Assembly: GCA_002189105.1 (NCBI GenBank)
Contig: NIOB01000005.1
Span: 1 to 64,000 of the forward strand
Direction: 5' to 3'
DNA length: 64,000 nucleotides
Source of the DNA: Saccharibacillus soli
GTDB taxonomy: Bacteria; Bacillota; Bacilli; Paenibacillales; Paenibacillaceae
Made by a program: the position numbers and the translations under genes. The notes beneath the pieces are model-generated. The model had not been told where the DNA came from, ran no database searches, and saw nothing but the letters and a program-made list of their open reading frames with translations. Below are positions 45,062-55,355 of this stretch, piece by piece; within the stretch, counting starts at the first letter, position 1, and each line of letters begins with the position of its first letter.

Positions 45062-46774
45062 ATGAACCTTTTCCGCAATTTTAAACTTCGTTCCAAACTG
45101 TTGATCCTGAACACAACAGCCGTTATCTTCTTGCTTCTGGTAGGAACCGTCAGCTATGTGTATGTCAATCAGATGGCCGCCAACTCCAAAACGATGTATG
45201 AAGATAGCTTGATTAAGGTGAAATCCATCAATCAGGTCATGACCAACTTCAATCGCATCATGAATGATCTGCTTCAACTGATGGTGAATCAGGATGCCTC
45301 GGTAAACGACAAACTGAAGAATCATTTTGAAGATACATTTGCCGAAAACTCCAAGATCATCAAATCCTATGGAGAGTTCAAGTTAGATTCAGATGAACAG
45401 GCGGTTTACGATCAGATCGTCTCGGGCAGAAAAGATCTTCGCGCTCTGGAAGACAAAGTGGTTGGATTGGCCGTGCAAAATAACAATCAAGAAGCCTATC
45501 AAGTTTATGTGACTGAATTGGAACCCACTAAGGTAAAAATCGAAGGTCTCTACACCCAACTCAGCCAACTTGCCGAAAATACTGCTAAACAAAGAAATCT
45601 GGACAATAACCATGCCAGCCAGATCTCCAACATCGTGAATATCACCAGCGTGCTCCTTGCCGTTGTGCTGCTTGCCCTGCTCTCCATGCTCATCACACGT
45701 TCCATCACTCGTCCGGTTCGTGAACTGCAAGATCTGATGAAACTGGCTGCCGAAGGCGACTTCAGCTCAAGCGGAACCAATGTTGCACGAGACGAGACCG
45801 GAATGTTGACGCAATCCTACAACGCAATGGTCGGTTCCCTGAGTCTGCTGGTCAAACAAATCTCGGAAAATGCCGTAACTTTGGCCGCAAGCTCCCAACA
45901 GCTGCAAGCCAGCTCGGAACAAAGCGCTCAGGCAACCGAACACATCTCGACGCAAATTCAGGAGATCAGCGAAGGCTCCGAATCGCAAGCTCGCGGCTCC
46001 ATCGAAATGAATCGCACCATGCAGGAAATGAACGTAGGCATCCAGCGTATTGCCGAATCCGCTACCGAATTGGCTGTCGATTCCCAAAACTCGGAGTCCA
46101 GCGTCAAGCAGGGTCATCTGAAGTTGGCTGAAGCCATCCGGGAGATGGACCAGATTCACCGTTCGATCAGCGACCTCTCCGAAGTGGTCACTTCACTCAA
46201 CGAAAAATCGGCCAGCATCGGTCAGATTACCGATACGATCAAAGCCATCGCCGATCAGACCAGCCTGCTCTCGCTAAACGCAGCCATTGAAGCCGCTCGC
46301 GCAGGAGAAGAAGGACGTGGATTCGCCGTAGTAGCTGCCGAGGTGAAGAAGCTTGCCGAACAAACGCAGGAATCGTCCTCCAATGTCTCGACTCTGATTG
46401 GTCAGATTCAAAGTGAAACGCAGGTCGCGTTCCGCAGCATGGAAGTCAGCCGCAGCCAGGCTGAGAATGGACGTACCGTGATGAACGATGTCTCCCGCGT
46501 ATTCGATGGTATCATGGAGAGCGCACGTAATCTGTCCGTGCAGCTGCATGAAGTCTCGGCGGTTACGGAAGAAATGTCGGCCAGCTCCGAACAGGTTCTG
46601 GCAACGGTGGAATCATCCGCTGCCATTGCAAGCGGCTCGAAGGAAATGACGCAGAGCGTCGCCGCTGCAACCGAAGAACAGCTGGCTTCTGTGCAGGAAG
46701 TCACAGGTTCGGCTTCGTATCTGAGCAAACTCGCTCAAGACCTGCAAACCTCTATCGAACGTTTCAAAATCTAA
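45062..46774 (+). CDS. Methyl-accepting chemotaxis protein with four-helix-bundle sensor
   Basis: A 570-residue membrane chemoreceptor. TM1 (about 14-36: [23 protein letters not shown]) and TM2 (about 188-210) flank a helical extracellular domain of the 4HB_MCP type ([30 protein letters not shown] ... [16 protein letters not shown]). HAMP follows ([23 protein letters not shown]), then the signalling hairpin with tip [44 protein letters not shown]. The ATG at 45062 sits eight bases after GGAGAG; a GTG nine bases earlier overlaps that site. It stands alone. The ligand is unknown. Confidence 0.93.
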   Translation: MNLFRNFKLRSKLLILNTTAVIFLLLVGTVSYVYVNQMAANSKTMYEDSLIKVKSINQVMTNFNRIMNDLLQLMVNQDASVNDKLKNHFEDTFAENSKIIKSYGEFKLDSDEQAVYDQIVSGRKDLRALEDKVVGLAVQNNNQEAYQVYVTELEPTKVKIEGLYTQLSQLAENTAKQRNLDNNHASQISNIVNITSVLLAVVLLALLSMLITRSITRPVRELQDLMKLAAEGDFSSSGTNVARDETGMLTQSYNAMVGSLSLLVKQISENAVTLAASSQQLQASSEQSAQATEHISTQIQEISEGSESQARGSIEMNRTMQEMNVGIQRIAESATELAVDSQNSESSVKQGHLKLAEAIREMDQIHRSISDLSEVVTSLNEKSASIGQITDTIKAIADQTSLLSLNAAIEAARAGEEGRGFAVVAAEVKKLAEQTQESSSNVSTLIGQIQSETQVAFRSMEVSRSQAENGRTVMNDVSRVFDGIMESARNLSVQLHEVSAVTEEMSASSEQVLATVESSAAIASGSKEMTQSVAAATEEQLASVQEVTGSASYLSKLAQDLQTSIERFKI

Positions 46775-46783
46775 GAGAAATCC

Positions 46784-46815
46784 AAAAGGACGACGCCATT
46801 ACGCGTCGTCCTTTT
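46784..46815. terminator. Terminator shared with the end of the helicase gene
   Basis: AAAAGGACGACGC-CATTAC-GCGTCGTCCTTTT. It ends the chemoreceptor transcript on the plus strand. Its right arm codes for the last residues of the convergent helicase (DDA-stop), so the coding end and the terminator share sequence. Confidence 0.85.
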
Positions 46816-49800
46816 CGTTGCCTTCTTCGCCAAGCAGCTCCAGCAGATCGGCATCCGAGAGCCGAGAAAGTTCTTCTTCCCCCGGCTGAATAACCGCATC
46901 AATCAGCTCGGTCTTCTTGCGCTGTAACGCAGCCATCTTCTCTTCCACCGTGCCTTTGGCGACCAGACGGATCACCTGTACCACGCGGGTCTGACCCATT
47001 CGGTGAGCGCGATCTTCGGCCTGGCGTTCAACGGCAGGATTCCACCATAGATCATACAGGATGACGGTATCAGCGCCCGTCAGGTTTAAGCCTGTTCCGC
47101 CTGCTTTGAGCGAGATCAAGAAGATGTCCTTCTCTCCTTCATTGAACCGTTCGCATAACGCCAAGCGCTCCCTGGGCGGCGTAGCTCCATCCAGATAGAA
47201 GAAAGGCAGTTCCCGTTCCCCCAGCTCCCGACCGATGAGGTCCAGCATCTCCGTAAACTGTGAGAACACCAACATCCGACGTCCGGCACGCCGACATTCT
47301 TCCAACGTCTCCAGCAGCTGCTCGAACTTGGCGGAACGCCCGGCGTACTGATCGACGAACAGGGCAGGATGACAGCAGATCTGGCGCAGCCGCGTCAGTC
47401 CTGCCAGAAAAGATAACCGGCTTCGCCCCAGTTCCTCGCTGTTGTCGAGGTGCTTGAGCGTCTCATAACGGAGCTTGGCCAGATGCGCCGCGTACAGCCG
47501 CTTCTGTTCAGGAAGCAGCTCCGAGACCCGAATGGTCTCGATCTTCTCCGGCAGTTCACCGAGTACATCGGACTTGAGCCGGCGCAGCAGAAACGGGCGG
47601 GCACGCTTGGCTACCGCCTCGCGGGTCAACTCGGCAAATTGGCGCCGGTTCGGGTACAAACCGGGCAGCACCGCTTCAAAGATCGAACGCAGTTCTTCGA
47701 GTGAATTTTCGATGGGGGTGCCGGTCAGGGCAAAACGGAAGCCCGCACGCAGCTTCTTGACGGCTTTGGCTGCCTGCGTATCGGGATTCTTGATCGCCTG
47801 CGCTTCGTCGAGTATGAGTGTATGAAAGTCGATCTGCTCATACTGCGCGACATCCCGGCGCAGCAGCGGGTACGATACGATCAGCACATCAATCTCGTCG
47901 GTTCTCGACAGGATGGCTTCCCGCTCCGCCTTGCTTCCATCCGACACAATGGCGCGGATCTCTGGCGCAAATCGCTTACATTCGCTCAGCCAGTTGTACA
48001 GCAGCGAGGCGGGAGCGACGACAAGCGCCGGTCTGCGGCTCTGCCGAATATCAGGAAGCACCGACAGCAGATACGCGATACTCTGCATCGTCTTGCCCAG
48101 TCCCATATCATCGGCCAGAACCCCGCCAAGCCGATAATGCGCCAGCGTCTTGAGCCAGCGGTAGCCGGTCTGCTGGTAATCGCGCAGCAGTGGGGCCAGG
48201 GATTCGGGCAGCGGGAAGTCCAGCAGATCCGGACTTCGCAGGCTGTCGATCAAGCGCCGCAGCGCACGATCCGGGCGCATCAGCCCGCCTTCACTGTCGG
48301 CGTATTCGCCCAGAAGATGCAGTCCTTCTGCCGTTGGCAGCGCAAACTCGGCCGATTCCAGGTTCGACAGAAACGGACGACTGCCGTTCAGGAAGTCCAC
48401 AAGCGTACGGAACGCCTGGGTCTCCAGCGGCAGCAGCGCCCCGCTGCGCAGCCGGTAATATTTGCGTTTATCCTGAAGGGCTGTCAGCACCTCCCGAATC
48501 TCCGCTTCAGGAATCCCTTCAATGGCAAAGCGGAATTCCAGCCAATTGGATCGTTCGTTAAAATGAGCCAGAATCTTGGGAGGCGGATTGACCCGGAGTA
48601 CCCGCTCTTTCACCGAAGTGGTCGCATAGATTTTGGCCAACTGCTCCAGATGCGGAACGATCTGATGCAGAAAGGCAAATTCTCGGGCCTCATCCTGCAT
48701 ATAATAGCCGCTTTCCGTGCGGGTAAATCCAGCCTCTTCCATCAGCTCCAGAAGACGCAGTTCTTTGCCGCCCTCCCGGATGAGAATTCGGCTCTCGCCC
48801 TTTCGCCCACCGCCTCGCTCAAGCGGATTGATTACCCTATCGCCATATTGGAATTCCAAGGCGGCCAGCAGACGGTCATGCACCCGATCCAGATAGATCC
48901 GGGCTTCCAGCGGGATCTGAACAATGGCTTCCGAGAGATCATCGGCAAAATACACATCGCCCAGCTTCATCAGACCGGGAACGACCCGCTCCATAAATGC
49001 CGGAATCTGTTCGCTGGGAATTTGCACGCTTTCGCCTCCGATTCCCGCCTCTGCGCCGTCAGCCAACAGGATCTGCTTGAGATCGGCCAGACGTCGAGCT
49101 TCTGCCTCACCCATCCGATAGAACTTCCCGGCGTGCAGGGTCAGCCCGTAGGCTTCCAGCACCACCGCCTCATTGATGCCGCGTGCCCGCATGAGCATCG
49201 CTCCACCCTCCGCCGCGCGATGAAATTCAAAACGCAGCGGCAGCAGATCGTACGAGATCACAAGACCCGAGGCGCTGCGGCTGCCCATGCCGCTGCGAAC
49301 CTGCACTTCGGGTGCCGCTTCGAGCAGCGGCACCAGGCTCTCCCAGGCATGCGGCGGCAGCGGCAGCGAAGGCGGATCGCCAATCTCGCCGGTATACAAA
49401 GCTCCGGCGGAAGCTCGCTGCATCTTCTCGCTGCGCCGAATCTCACACAGGCGCAGCAGCGCGGCATCATCGCGCAGCCCAAAACAATGCTTCGCTGGAT
49501 CATAATGAAAATATCGAGAGGGCGAATAGCTCTCTCCGCGTTCAAAACGCAGCAGAAACTCACGAATATCCGGCACTGCATAGGTTCGATCGGCACCGAT
49601 TCGCAGTTCCAGACCCAGAATCCCCCTGCGCGAACCCTGCATGTAGGGAAGAATCTCAAATTCCACCTTGAGTTCATCCCGTGACTCGAAGAGGGAACGG
49701 GAACCGGCCATTGCCCGGGGCTGCTGGCGAAACAAATCCATCACTCGTCCAACGAGACGATCCTCGGAGCGCTCAGGGCGAGGGTCGGCAGCCGCGTTTG

Positions 49801-50260
49801 ACATTTCTCTCTCCAGAGGATTCAAGTTCCCTGCTTGGCCCAATATCTGCGCTCTATCCCGGTGACCCTGCTTGCTATAATCGGGTTCCATGTCCACTTC
49901 ATTCGGAGCTTCTCCTTCTACTTGCCCCTTTACTTGTCCTTCGACTGATCCTTCTTTACGCAGACGAAGCCATTCAAGCAGCGCCGCTGCCGAGTGTTTG
50001 CAGCATCGTTCAAAGGCAAAGCCTGTCGAACATTCACAATCCGCAATGACTGCATCATCACCGCCAAAACGCAGGGTCAAATGCCAATTCTGCCCGTCGC
50101 GTACATCCGCTTCATACACCTGCGCTTCTTCATTCGGCAGTTGCCGAATATGTACCCGCCCCGCACGGAATAACGCTTCTCCTTTTCGATAAGCGCTATC
50201 GCCGCAGAGTGACTTAATCATTCGTTCATTCCAGCCGCTTCTCTCTGAACGTTCTCTCAA
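46799..50260 (-). CDS. SNF2-family helicase with N-terminal SWIM zinc finger
   Basis: A 1153-residue Swi2/Snf2 ATPase that translocates on double-stranded DNA. The TTG at 50258-50260 has GGGAGG eight bases upstream and is preferred over a longer frame to 50491 that would overlap the next gene. A SWIM finger is at C75-x-C77...C87-x-H89 (DCECSTGFAFERCCKHS). A bacterial SNF2-associated region fills the middle. The ATPase core is at about 690-1150: LADDMGLGKTMQ (motif I), ILDEAQAIKN (motif II, DEAQ), ALTGTPIENS (III), LISLKAGGTGLNL (V) and QAEDRAHRMGQTR (VI). The 190-residue membrane-protein gene upstream is co-oriented but separated by 169 bp. Probably acts in transcription or nucleoprotein remodelling; in bacteria the role is little known. 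Confidence 0.93.
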   Translation of the reverse strand: MRERSERSGWNERMIKSLCGDSAYRKGEALFRAGRVHIRQLPNEEAQVYEADVRDGQNWHLTLRFGGDDAVIADCECSTGFAFERCCKHSAAALLEWLRLRKEGSVEGQVKGQVEGEAPNEVDMEPDYSKQGHRDRAQILGQAGNLNPLEREMSNAAADPRPERSEDRLVGRVMDLFRQQPRAMAGSRSLFESRDELKVEFEILPYMQGSRRGILGLELRIGADRTYAVPDIREFLLRFERGESYSPSRYFHYDPAKHCFGLRDDAALLRLCEIRRSEKMQRASAGALYTGEIGDPPSLPLPPHAWESLVPLLEAAPEVQVRSGMGSRSASGLVISYDLLPLRFEFHRAAEGGAMLMRARGINEAVVLEAYGLTLHAGKFYRMGEAEARRLADLKQILLADGAEAGIGGESVQIPSEQIPAFMERVVPGLMKLGDVYFADDLSEAIVQIPLEARIYLDRVHDRLLAALEFQYGDRVINPLERGGGRKGESRILIREGGKELRLLELMEEAGFTRTESGYYMQDEAREFAFLHQIVPHLEQLAKIYATTSVKERVLRVNPPPKILAHFNERSNWLEFRFAIEGIPEAEIREVLTALQDKRKYYRLRSGALLPLETQAFRTLVDFLNGSRPFLSNLESAEFALPTAEGLHLLGEYADSEGGLMRPDRALRRLIDSLRSPDLLDFPLPESLAPLLRDYQQTGYRWLKTLAHYRLGGVLADDMGLGKTMQSIAYLLSVLPDIRQSRRPALVVAPASLLYNWLSECKRFAPEIRAIVSDGSKAEREAILSRTDEIDVLIVSYPLLRRDVAQYEQIDFHTLILDEAQAIKNPDTQAAKAVKKLRAGFRFALTGTPIENSLEELRSIFEAVLPGLYPNRRQFAELTREAVAKRARPFLLRRLKSDVLGELPEKIETIRVSELLPEQKRLYAAHLAKLRYETLKHLDNSEELGRSRLSFLAGLTRLRQICCHPALFVDQYAGRSAKFEQLLETLEECRRAGRRMLVFSQFTEMLDLIGRELGERELPFFYLDGATPPRERLALCERFNEGEKDIFLISLKAGGTGLNLTGADTVILYDLWWNPAVERQAEDRAHRMGQTRVVQVIRLVAKGTVEEKMAALQRKKTELIDAVIQPGEEELSRLSDADLLELLGEEGNEKDDA

Positions 50261-50429
50261 CGCCCTTCCCTCCCGTGCTGATCTGATGAATGTTAGTGTA
50301 CCAGAAGCACGGTCTGTTTGCATCGTGTTCGCATCTGATTTAGAAAAAGGGCCGCAGCCGGAATCCCGGTGCAGCCCGTTTGTTATGTAGAGTCTGATTA
50401 TCCGACCATCCTGATCCAGCCCTAACCGA

Positions 50430-51005
50430 TTAGAAGCGAATATCCGGATTGGCTTCTTCGTCCCGCGTCTCCTGACGCTCCATCCATTCATTTAGAGCCT
50501 GTGACATCGCATATGGCGAGTCCGCAGGCATATCCAATGCAGGATTCACAACCTCCAGCACTCGCTGCCATAACAGAACCAAACGTTCCTCCACATCCTG
50601 GTTAAAAGAACGCCGAATCCCCATCAGTCCAATAAACAGCAGCAGCAGCGCCGCCACCATCAGCATCACGGCTTCCAAATTGGCAGCGATTCCCGCAAGC
50701 ACCGATTCGCGGATGCCAAGTGCCGGCCAGACCAGATCCAGCCCGGCTGTGCCCAGCAGTCCGATCAGGATGAACAGCGACAATCCATTCAGCGCATAAT
50801 CCGCGATTCGCAGCTTCGACTCCGCACGCTCAAAGCCTACATCCCCCGCGTATTGCTCCAGATGAACCATCTGCCGTCTGAAGCAGCGCGGCTCCTTCTC
50901 TACAGGCAATAGATAATAATCGATCAACCTCTGCGCCGCCGACAGATGCGACACCACACGTTTTGATTCTCCCGGCCCCAGCATCGCTTGCCTCATCAGA
51001 CTCAT
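50430..51005 (-). CDS. Hypothetical membrane protein
   Basis: 191 residues with two central transmembrane helices (ALNGLSLFILIGLLGTAGLDLV, about 70-91; LEAVMLMVAALLLLFIGLMGI, about 108-128), a cytoplasmic N-terminal region (ESKRVVSHLSAAQRLIDYYLLPVEKEPRCF) and an acidic C-terminus (ALNEWMERQETRDEEANPD). I do not recognise a family. ATG start with AGGAGGAG. A TATACT at 51055-51060 (minus) may be the -10. It is upstream of the helicase gene on the same strand. Confidence 0.75.
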   Translation of the reverse strand: MSLMRQAMLGPGESKRVVSHLSAAQRLIDYYLLPVEKEPRCFRRQMVHLEQYAGDVGFERAESKLRIADYALNGLSLFILIGLLGTAGLDLVWPALGIRESVLAGIAANLEAVMLMVAALLLLFIGLMGIRRSFNQDVEERLVLLWQRVLEVVNPALDMPADSPYAMSQALNEWMERQETRDEEANPDIRF

Positions 51006-51511
51006 GCGCTCTCCTCCTGTTGATCGTCTTGATCGTGGTTTCTCAGTTGTTTCCAGTATAGGAGATTACTCAGTCCCAAAAAAGCCCCTATCGACTGAAA
51101 GCCTCTGGTCCCAAGTTAGCGGGGTTCTCACTTTCTCCAAGGCCTTATGCCCGGGTTTTTTATCCGAATCCCTTCGTAAATCCCGGTTAGCTAGCCAGAT
51201 TAACCCGAAATTTTCTTAAACCTAACCCTGTACCCTTCTCCACCGCCTTTCCACACCTATAGAAAGGTATAAAAAAGAAGCAGACCCTGGGCCTGCTTCT
51301 GGCTGTTGCTGTTGCTCTTTTATCTTTTGGCTTTTATCTATTCTCTTTTATCTTTCCAAAAAACAGAAAAGGCCATCGGCGAAGGAGTGAGTTCAGTGGA
51401 ACAACGGAGTGGTCGCCTTTGAGATCGGGAAGCTTCCATACTATTCAATCCTGCTTCCCGATCGAAACAGCGAGTGAAACGAACTCATTCCGCAGCCGCC
51501 TCGCCTTTTCC
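51006..51511. other. Intergenic region between htpG and the membrane-protein gene
   Basis: No gene seen in 506 bp. It contains the minus-strand terminator at 51270-51300, a run of CTTTTATCT-like short repeats (51315-51357), and an 11-bp inverted repeat GATCGGGAAGC (51423-51433) / GCTTCCCGATC (51453-51463) with a 19-nt loop and no T tract. That repeat could be a processing or protein site in the htpG 3' region. Confidence 0.5.
51270..51300 (-). terminator. Terminator downstream of htpG
   Basis: Minus strand: AGAAGCAG-(GCCCAGGGT)-CTGCTTCT followed by TTTTTT, about 210 bp after the htpG stop. Confidence 0.8.
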
Positions 51512-53392
51512 TCAAACCATCACCTTACACATCATATTCGTAAACTCCACCGGATCTTCGATCGGCAGCCCTTCGATCAGCAGCGCCTGATTGTACAGCA
51601 GATCGGTGTAGAGATCCAGCTTGGACTTGTCGCCTTCAAACGAAGATTTCAGCGAAGCGAATACGTCATGGTGCACGTTCACTTCCAGCACCTTTTGTGC
51701 TTTGACGTTCGGATTGTCCGGCATCATGCTCAGGATTTTCTCCATTTCAATCGATACGTCGCCTTCGCTGCTCAGGCAGACCGGATGCGAACGCAGACGC
51801 TTGGAGGCACGTACATTCGAGACTTTGCCCGCCAGGCGTTCTTTCATATAATCAAACAGCTCCTGATCGCCAGCCGCTTCCGCTTCATCCTGCTTCTCCT
51901 GCTCATCCGGTTCAATACCCAGATCGCCCGAGGATACGGAGCGGAATTCCTTCTCCTTGTAACTCATCAGCATCTTCACGGCAAACTCGTCGATGTCATC
52001 GATGAAGTAAAGAATCTCATAGCCTTTGTCTGCGACCATTTCCGTCTGCGGCAGCTTCTCAATGCGGGCGTATGTCGCACCAGCGGCGTAGTAGATATAC
52101 TTCTGATCTTCCGGCATGCGCGATACATATTCGTCAAGAGTCACCAGCTTCTTCTCGGTCGAAGAATAGAACATCAACAGATCCTGAAGGGCATCCTTAT
52201 GCGTTCCATAATCGCTGTATACGCCGTATTTCAACTGACGTCCGAACGCCTCGAAGAACTTCTCGTATTTCTCCCGATCGTCTTTTTGCAGCGATTTGAG
52301 CTGGCTCTTGATTTTGTTTTCGATATTTTTGGCGATCAATTTGAGCTGACGGTCATGCTGGAGCATCTCGCGCGAGATATTCAGCGACAGGCTCTCGGAA
52401 TCGACCATCCCTTTGACAAAGCTGAAGTAGTCCGGCAGCAGATCGGCGCATTTGTTCATAATCAGCACGCCGTTCGCATACAGCTCCAGTCCTTTTTCAT
52501 ATTCGCGGGAATAGAAGTCATAAGGCGGTGTCTCCGGGATAAACAGGATCGAGCGGTACACCACAGCACCGTCGGCGTTAATATGTACATGCGCCAGCGG
52601 CTTGTCGAAGCCATAATGTTTTTCCGCGTAAAAGTTCTCGTAATCCGCATCCGTCAGCTCACTTTTATTCTTGCGCCAGATCGGCACCATGCTGTTGACT
52701 TGTTCCTCTTGCGTTTTCTCGTCGAATTCGCCTTCCGCGCCTTCTTTGGGGACACGAACGACAGTATCCATCTTGATCGGGTAGCGGATGAAGTCGGAAT
52801 ATTTTTTGATGATGGAGCGCAGGCGATATTCTTCGAGGAACTCGTCATAGCTCTCGTCTTCGGTATTATTTTTGATATGAAGGACGATTTCGGTACCCAC
52901 TTCGGCTTTCTCCGCCGGCTCGATGACGTACCCCTCCGCGCCTTCGGACTCCCAGCGATACGCCAGTTCTTCGCCCAGCGCACGGCTGGTTACCGTCACA
53001 CGGTCCGCCACCATGAAGGCCGAGTAGAAGCCCACACCAAACTGGCCGATGATGTCATGACCGTCTTTGGCTTCATTTTCCTTCTTGAAGGCCAGTGATC
53101 CGCTCTTGGCAATCACGCCGAGATTATTCTCCAGATCTTCGCGGGTCATGCCAATACCGGTGTCCGTCAGCGTCAACTTGCGCCCTTCTTTGTCAATGGC
53201 AAGCTTGATGTAATAATTGTCCGGGTCAAAAGTCAACTGCTCGTCAGTCAATGCCCGGTAATAGATCTTGTCGATTGCATCACTCGAATTCGAGATCAGT
53301 TCGCGCAAGAAGATCTCCTTCTGCGTATAGATCGAGTTAATCATCATTTCGAGTAGGCGTTTGGATTCGGCCTGGAACTGCTTCTTCTCCAT
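51512..53392 (-). CDS. htpG: Molecular chaperone HtpG (Hsp90)
   Basis: 626 residues. The N-terminal GHKL ATPase domain is at 1-230 ([15 protein letters not shown] with the catalytic Glu and Asn; [26 protein letters not shown]). The middle client/ATP-gamma-phosphate domain (about 240-500) includes [17 protein letters not shown] with the catalytic Arg, and the C-terminal dimerisation domain lies at about 510-626. ATG start with GGAGGGAG. A perfect CIRCE element and a strong sigma-A promoter lie upstream, so HrcA control is predicted. B. subtilis htpG is not HrcA-controlled, so the regulation differs here. Confidence 0.97.
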   Translation of the reverse strand: MEKKQFQAESKRLLEMMINSIYTQKEIFLRELISNSSDAIDKIYYRALTDEQLTFDPDNYYIKLAIDKEGRKLTLTDTGIGMTREDLENNLGVIAKSGSLAFKKENEAKDGHDIIGQFGVGFYSAFMVADRVTVTSRALGEELAYRWESEGAEGYVIEPAEKAEVGTEIVLHIKNNTEDESYDEFLEEYRLRSIIKKYSDFIRYPIKMDTVVRVPKEGAEGEFDEKTQEEQVNSMVPIWRKNKSELTDADYENFYAEKHYGFDKPLAHVHINADGAVVYRSILFIPETPPYDFYSREYEKGLELYANGVLIMNKCADLLPDYFSFVKGMVDSESLSLNISREMLQHDRQLKLIAKNIENKIKSQLKSLQKDDREKYEKFFEAFGRQLKYGVYSDYGTHKDALQDLLMFYSSTEKKLVTLDEYVSRMPEDQKYIYYAAGATYARIEKLPQTEMVADKGYEILYFIDDIDEFAVKMLMSYKEKEFRSVSSGDLGIEPDEQEKQDEAEAAGDQELFDYMKERLAGKVSNVRASKRLRSHPVCLSSEGDVSIEMEKILSMMPDNPNVKAQKVLEVNVHHDVFASLKSSFEGDKSKLDLYTDLLYNQALLIEGLPIEDPVEFTNMMCKVMV

Positions 53393-53432
53393 GCGTGAGT
53401 CTCCCTCCGATTGGTCGTGCGTTCAGATATTG

Positions 53433-53459
53433 TTAGCACTCATCAGTGCGGAGTGCTAA
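53433..53459. promoter_or_regulatory. CIRCE element (HrcA operator) of htpG
   Basis: TTAGCACTC (53433-53441), nine bases, GAGTGCTAA (53451-53459): an exact match to the CIRCE consensus. It lies just downstream of the -10 at 53470-53475, overlapping the start site. Confidence 0.97.
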
Positions 53460-53469
53460 CCCAATTTCT

Positions 53470-53498
53470 GTTATAGCATTGTTCAAATTGCCTGTCAA
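53470..53498 (-). promoter_or_regulatory. Sigma-A promoter of htpG
   Basis: Minus strand: TTGACA, a 17-bp spacer and TATAAC, followed by CIRCE. Confidence 0.9.
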
Positions 53499-53615
53499 GA
53501 AAGGGCATTAAGCTTCGATCTTTTGCTTATGGAAGGCCGCTTGACTACAATAAGAATAGAGAAAATCTTGCGATTGGATCGTTGTTGATCGTAATGGAAG
53601 AAAGGAAGAATGAAT

Positions 53616-54098
53616 ATGGCCGCTCCCAAGATGCAAAAGACAAATGCGATGCGCAAACTTGAAGATCTCAGCATCCCCTATGACACCCTCAGCTATGATA
53701 ATGAGGATGGTCAGATTCATGGTACAGCCGTTGCGGAGAAGGTGGGACTTGCGCCCGAGACCGTCTTCAAGACGCTGGTTGCCCATGCCGGAACAAACGG
53801 ATATGTGTTTGTGATTCCCGTCGGCGAGGAGCTGGATCTCAAAAAAGCTGCCCGCGCAGCTGGAGAGAAAAAAATTGAAATGCTGCCGCTCAAAGAGCTG
53901 CAAAAATGGACCGGCTATATCCGCGGCGGCTGCTCGCCCATCGGAATGAAGAAGCATTTTCCCACCTTCATCGACGCAAGCGGTGAGACACTGGAGCAGA
54001 TCGCAGTCAGCGCAGGAAAAATCGGACTGCAAATGAGACTTGCCCCTAGCGGATTGGCTGAAGCGGCACAGGCTTCGTTTGCCGAGCTGATTCATTAA
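53616..54098 (+). CDS. ybaK: Cys-tRNA(Pro)/aminoacyl-tRNA deacylase (YbaK/EbsC family)
   Basis: A 160-residue trans-editing enzyme that hydrolyses mischarged Cys-tRNA(Pro). The family signatures are [29 protein letters not shown] (with the catalytic Lys), [15 protein letters not shown] and [20 protein letters not shown]. The second of two close ATGs (53616) is better spaced from AAAGGAAG; the first is at 53610. It is divergent from htpG and monocistronic, with a terminator downstream. Confidence 0.93.
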   Translation: MAAPKMQKTNAMRKLEDLSIPYDTLSYDNEDGQIHGTAVAEKVGLAPETVFKTLVAHAGTNGYVFVIPVGEELDLKKAARAAGEKKIEMLPLKELQKWTGYIRGGCSPIGMKKHFPTFIDASGETLEQIAVSAGKIGLQMRLAPSGLAEAAQASFAELIH

Positions 54099-54146
54099 CG
54101 CAGGTTCATTCAGGCAGATCGCCGGTCTATCGGTCTCAAACGGACA

Positions 54147-54185
54147 AAAGGACAGGAGAGTCCCGTCAGGAACTCTCTTGTCCTT
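54147..54185. terminator. Bidirectional terminator
   Basis: AAAGGACAGGAGAGT / ACTCTCTTGTCCTT hairpin (one G-U pair), between the convergent ybaK and galactanase genes. Confidence 0.8.
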
Positions 54186-54211
54186 CTCTCTGTCCGCAGC
54201 CTTGCTGAGTC

Positions 54212-55267
54212 CTAATTCAAGAAACCTTCCAGCGCCTGTGTCGGCTTGCCGTCCGTGCCCCAGGCGCCTTTGTTATATCCTCCGTTATAGCCTGGAGGCG
54301 CTTCCGGTTCCCAGTAGAAGACGCCCTTGCCCCGACTGTTGGGCAGGCTGCGAATCTTCTGCTTGATGTCCGCGATAAAGCTTTTGGTGGTCGCGGCCTG
54401 GTTATACTCCAGCCCGATTTCCGATACAATTACATCCTTATTGTATTTCGTGATGATATTGTTGGCGTTCGCTACCGCCTGGGTGACTTTGGTCTGCCAA
54501 TCGCTCGTGCTTGGATACAGCGACATCGCCACCATATCAAAAGTTGCGCCATTGGCGATCAGCCCACCAATATTCCATTCAAACAAGGCAGAGTCATGGC
54601 CGCTGGCCAGATGTACGATGGTCCTGGTGCTGCTGCTGACCGACTTTACAGCATTGTTGCCCGTGTTGACCAGCCAGGCATAGTTCTTCATCCCGCCCTG
54701 GGAGGCGCGTCCATCCGGCCACAGCATCCCATCGCTCGTCTCATTGCCAATCTGTACCCAATCCGGCGTCACGCCTTTATTTTTCATCGTGTTCATGACG
54801 TAGACCGTGTGGCTCCATACCGCATCCATCAGCTGGGTGAAGTTGAAGTTCTGCCAGGCGTAGGGTTTGGTCTGCTGACCTGGATCAGCCCACGAATCGC
54901 TGTAATGCAGTGTCAGCATGACGCTCATGCCAAGATTCTTGGCACGTGCCGCAAGATTGGCGGCTTTCTCCGCGTTCAGATAGCCATTTTTGTAATCGCT
55001 CATGTTCGGGTTCACCCAGACGCGAATTCGTACGGAGTTGATCTGATAATCGTCTCGCAGAATTTGCAGAATGTCTTTTTGTTTACCGTTCTTGTCTTTC
55101 CATGTCTGCCCCTGCGCTTCCAGACCCGCTACCCAGCTGATGTCCGCTCCTTTGGCAAATGCAGGTGCGGCAGCAGCGGTGTTGGGTGCGGTGATTCCCC
55201 AGGTGCAGAGGAGCAGCGCGGCGCACAGCAGCATCATCGCGCGTTTCATCAGTTTTCTTTTTTCCAT
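54212..55267 (-). CDS. Secreted endo-beta-1,4-galactanase (GH53)
   Basis: A 351-residue arabinogalactan endo-beta-1,4-galactanase. I start at the ATG at 55265-55267, six bases after GGGAGG, which opens a signal peptide (MEKRKLMKRAMMLLCAALLLCTWGITA, cleavage near AAA-A). The GH53 barrel shows GADISWVAGLEAQGQTW, VRIRVWVNP, MLTLHYSDSWADPGQQ, the acid/base Glu in VQIGNETSDGMLW and the nucleophile Glu in VIVSEIGLEYN, ending with the substrate-site stretch KGVFYWEPEAPP. It should cut galactan or arabinogalactan outside the cell. It is last in a unit with an intracellular GH53 and a solute-binding lipoprotein. Confidence 0.94.
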   Translation of the reverse strand: MEKRKLMKRAMMLLCAALLLCTWGITAPNTAAAAPAFAKGADISWVAGLEAQGQTWKDKNGKQKDILQILRDDYQINSVRIRVWVNPNMSDYKNGYLNAEKAANLAARAKNLGMSVMLTLHYSDSWADPGQQTKPYAWQNFNFTQLMDAVWSHTVYVMNTMKNKGVTPDWVQIGNETSDGMLWPDGRASQGGMKNYAWLVNTGNNAVKSVSSSTRTIVHLASGHDSALFEWNIGGLIANGATFDMVAMSLYPSTSDWQTKVTQAVANANNIITKYNKDVIVSEIGLEYNQAATTKSFIADIKQKIRSLPNSRGKGVFYWEPEAPPGYNGGYNKGAWGTDGKPTQALEGFLN

Positions 55268-55355
55268 CGTCATCCTCCCGATTTCCAAAAGCTCGACCCG
55301 AAACATTCTTCCCATAGGATTACGACACGTTTCCGGTCGGCCGTTATCTCGTACG

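Noticed and set aside
47822-49684. 620-codon plus-strand open frame opposite the SNF2 helicase
   Set aside because: The helicase motifs are on the minus strand. The plus frame has no domain, start signal or promoter.
51423-51463. Terminator for htpG
   Set aside because: The 11-bp inverted repeat has a 19-nt loop and no T tract on either strand. A better terminator lies at 51270-51300.
51419-53098. 559-codon plus-strand open frame opposite htpG
   Set aside because: Shadow of the highly conserved htpG; hydrophobic-looking content comes from antisense reading.
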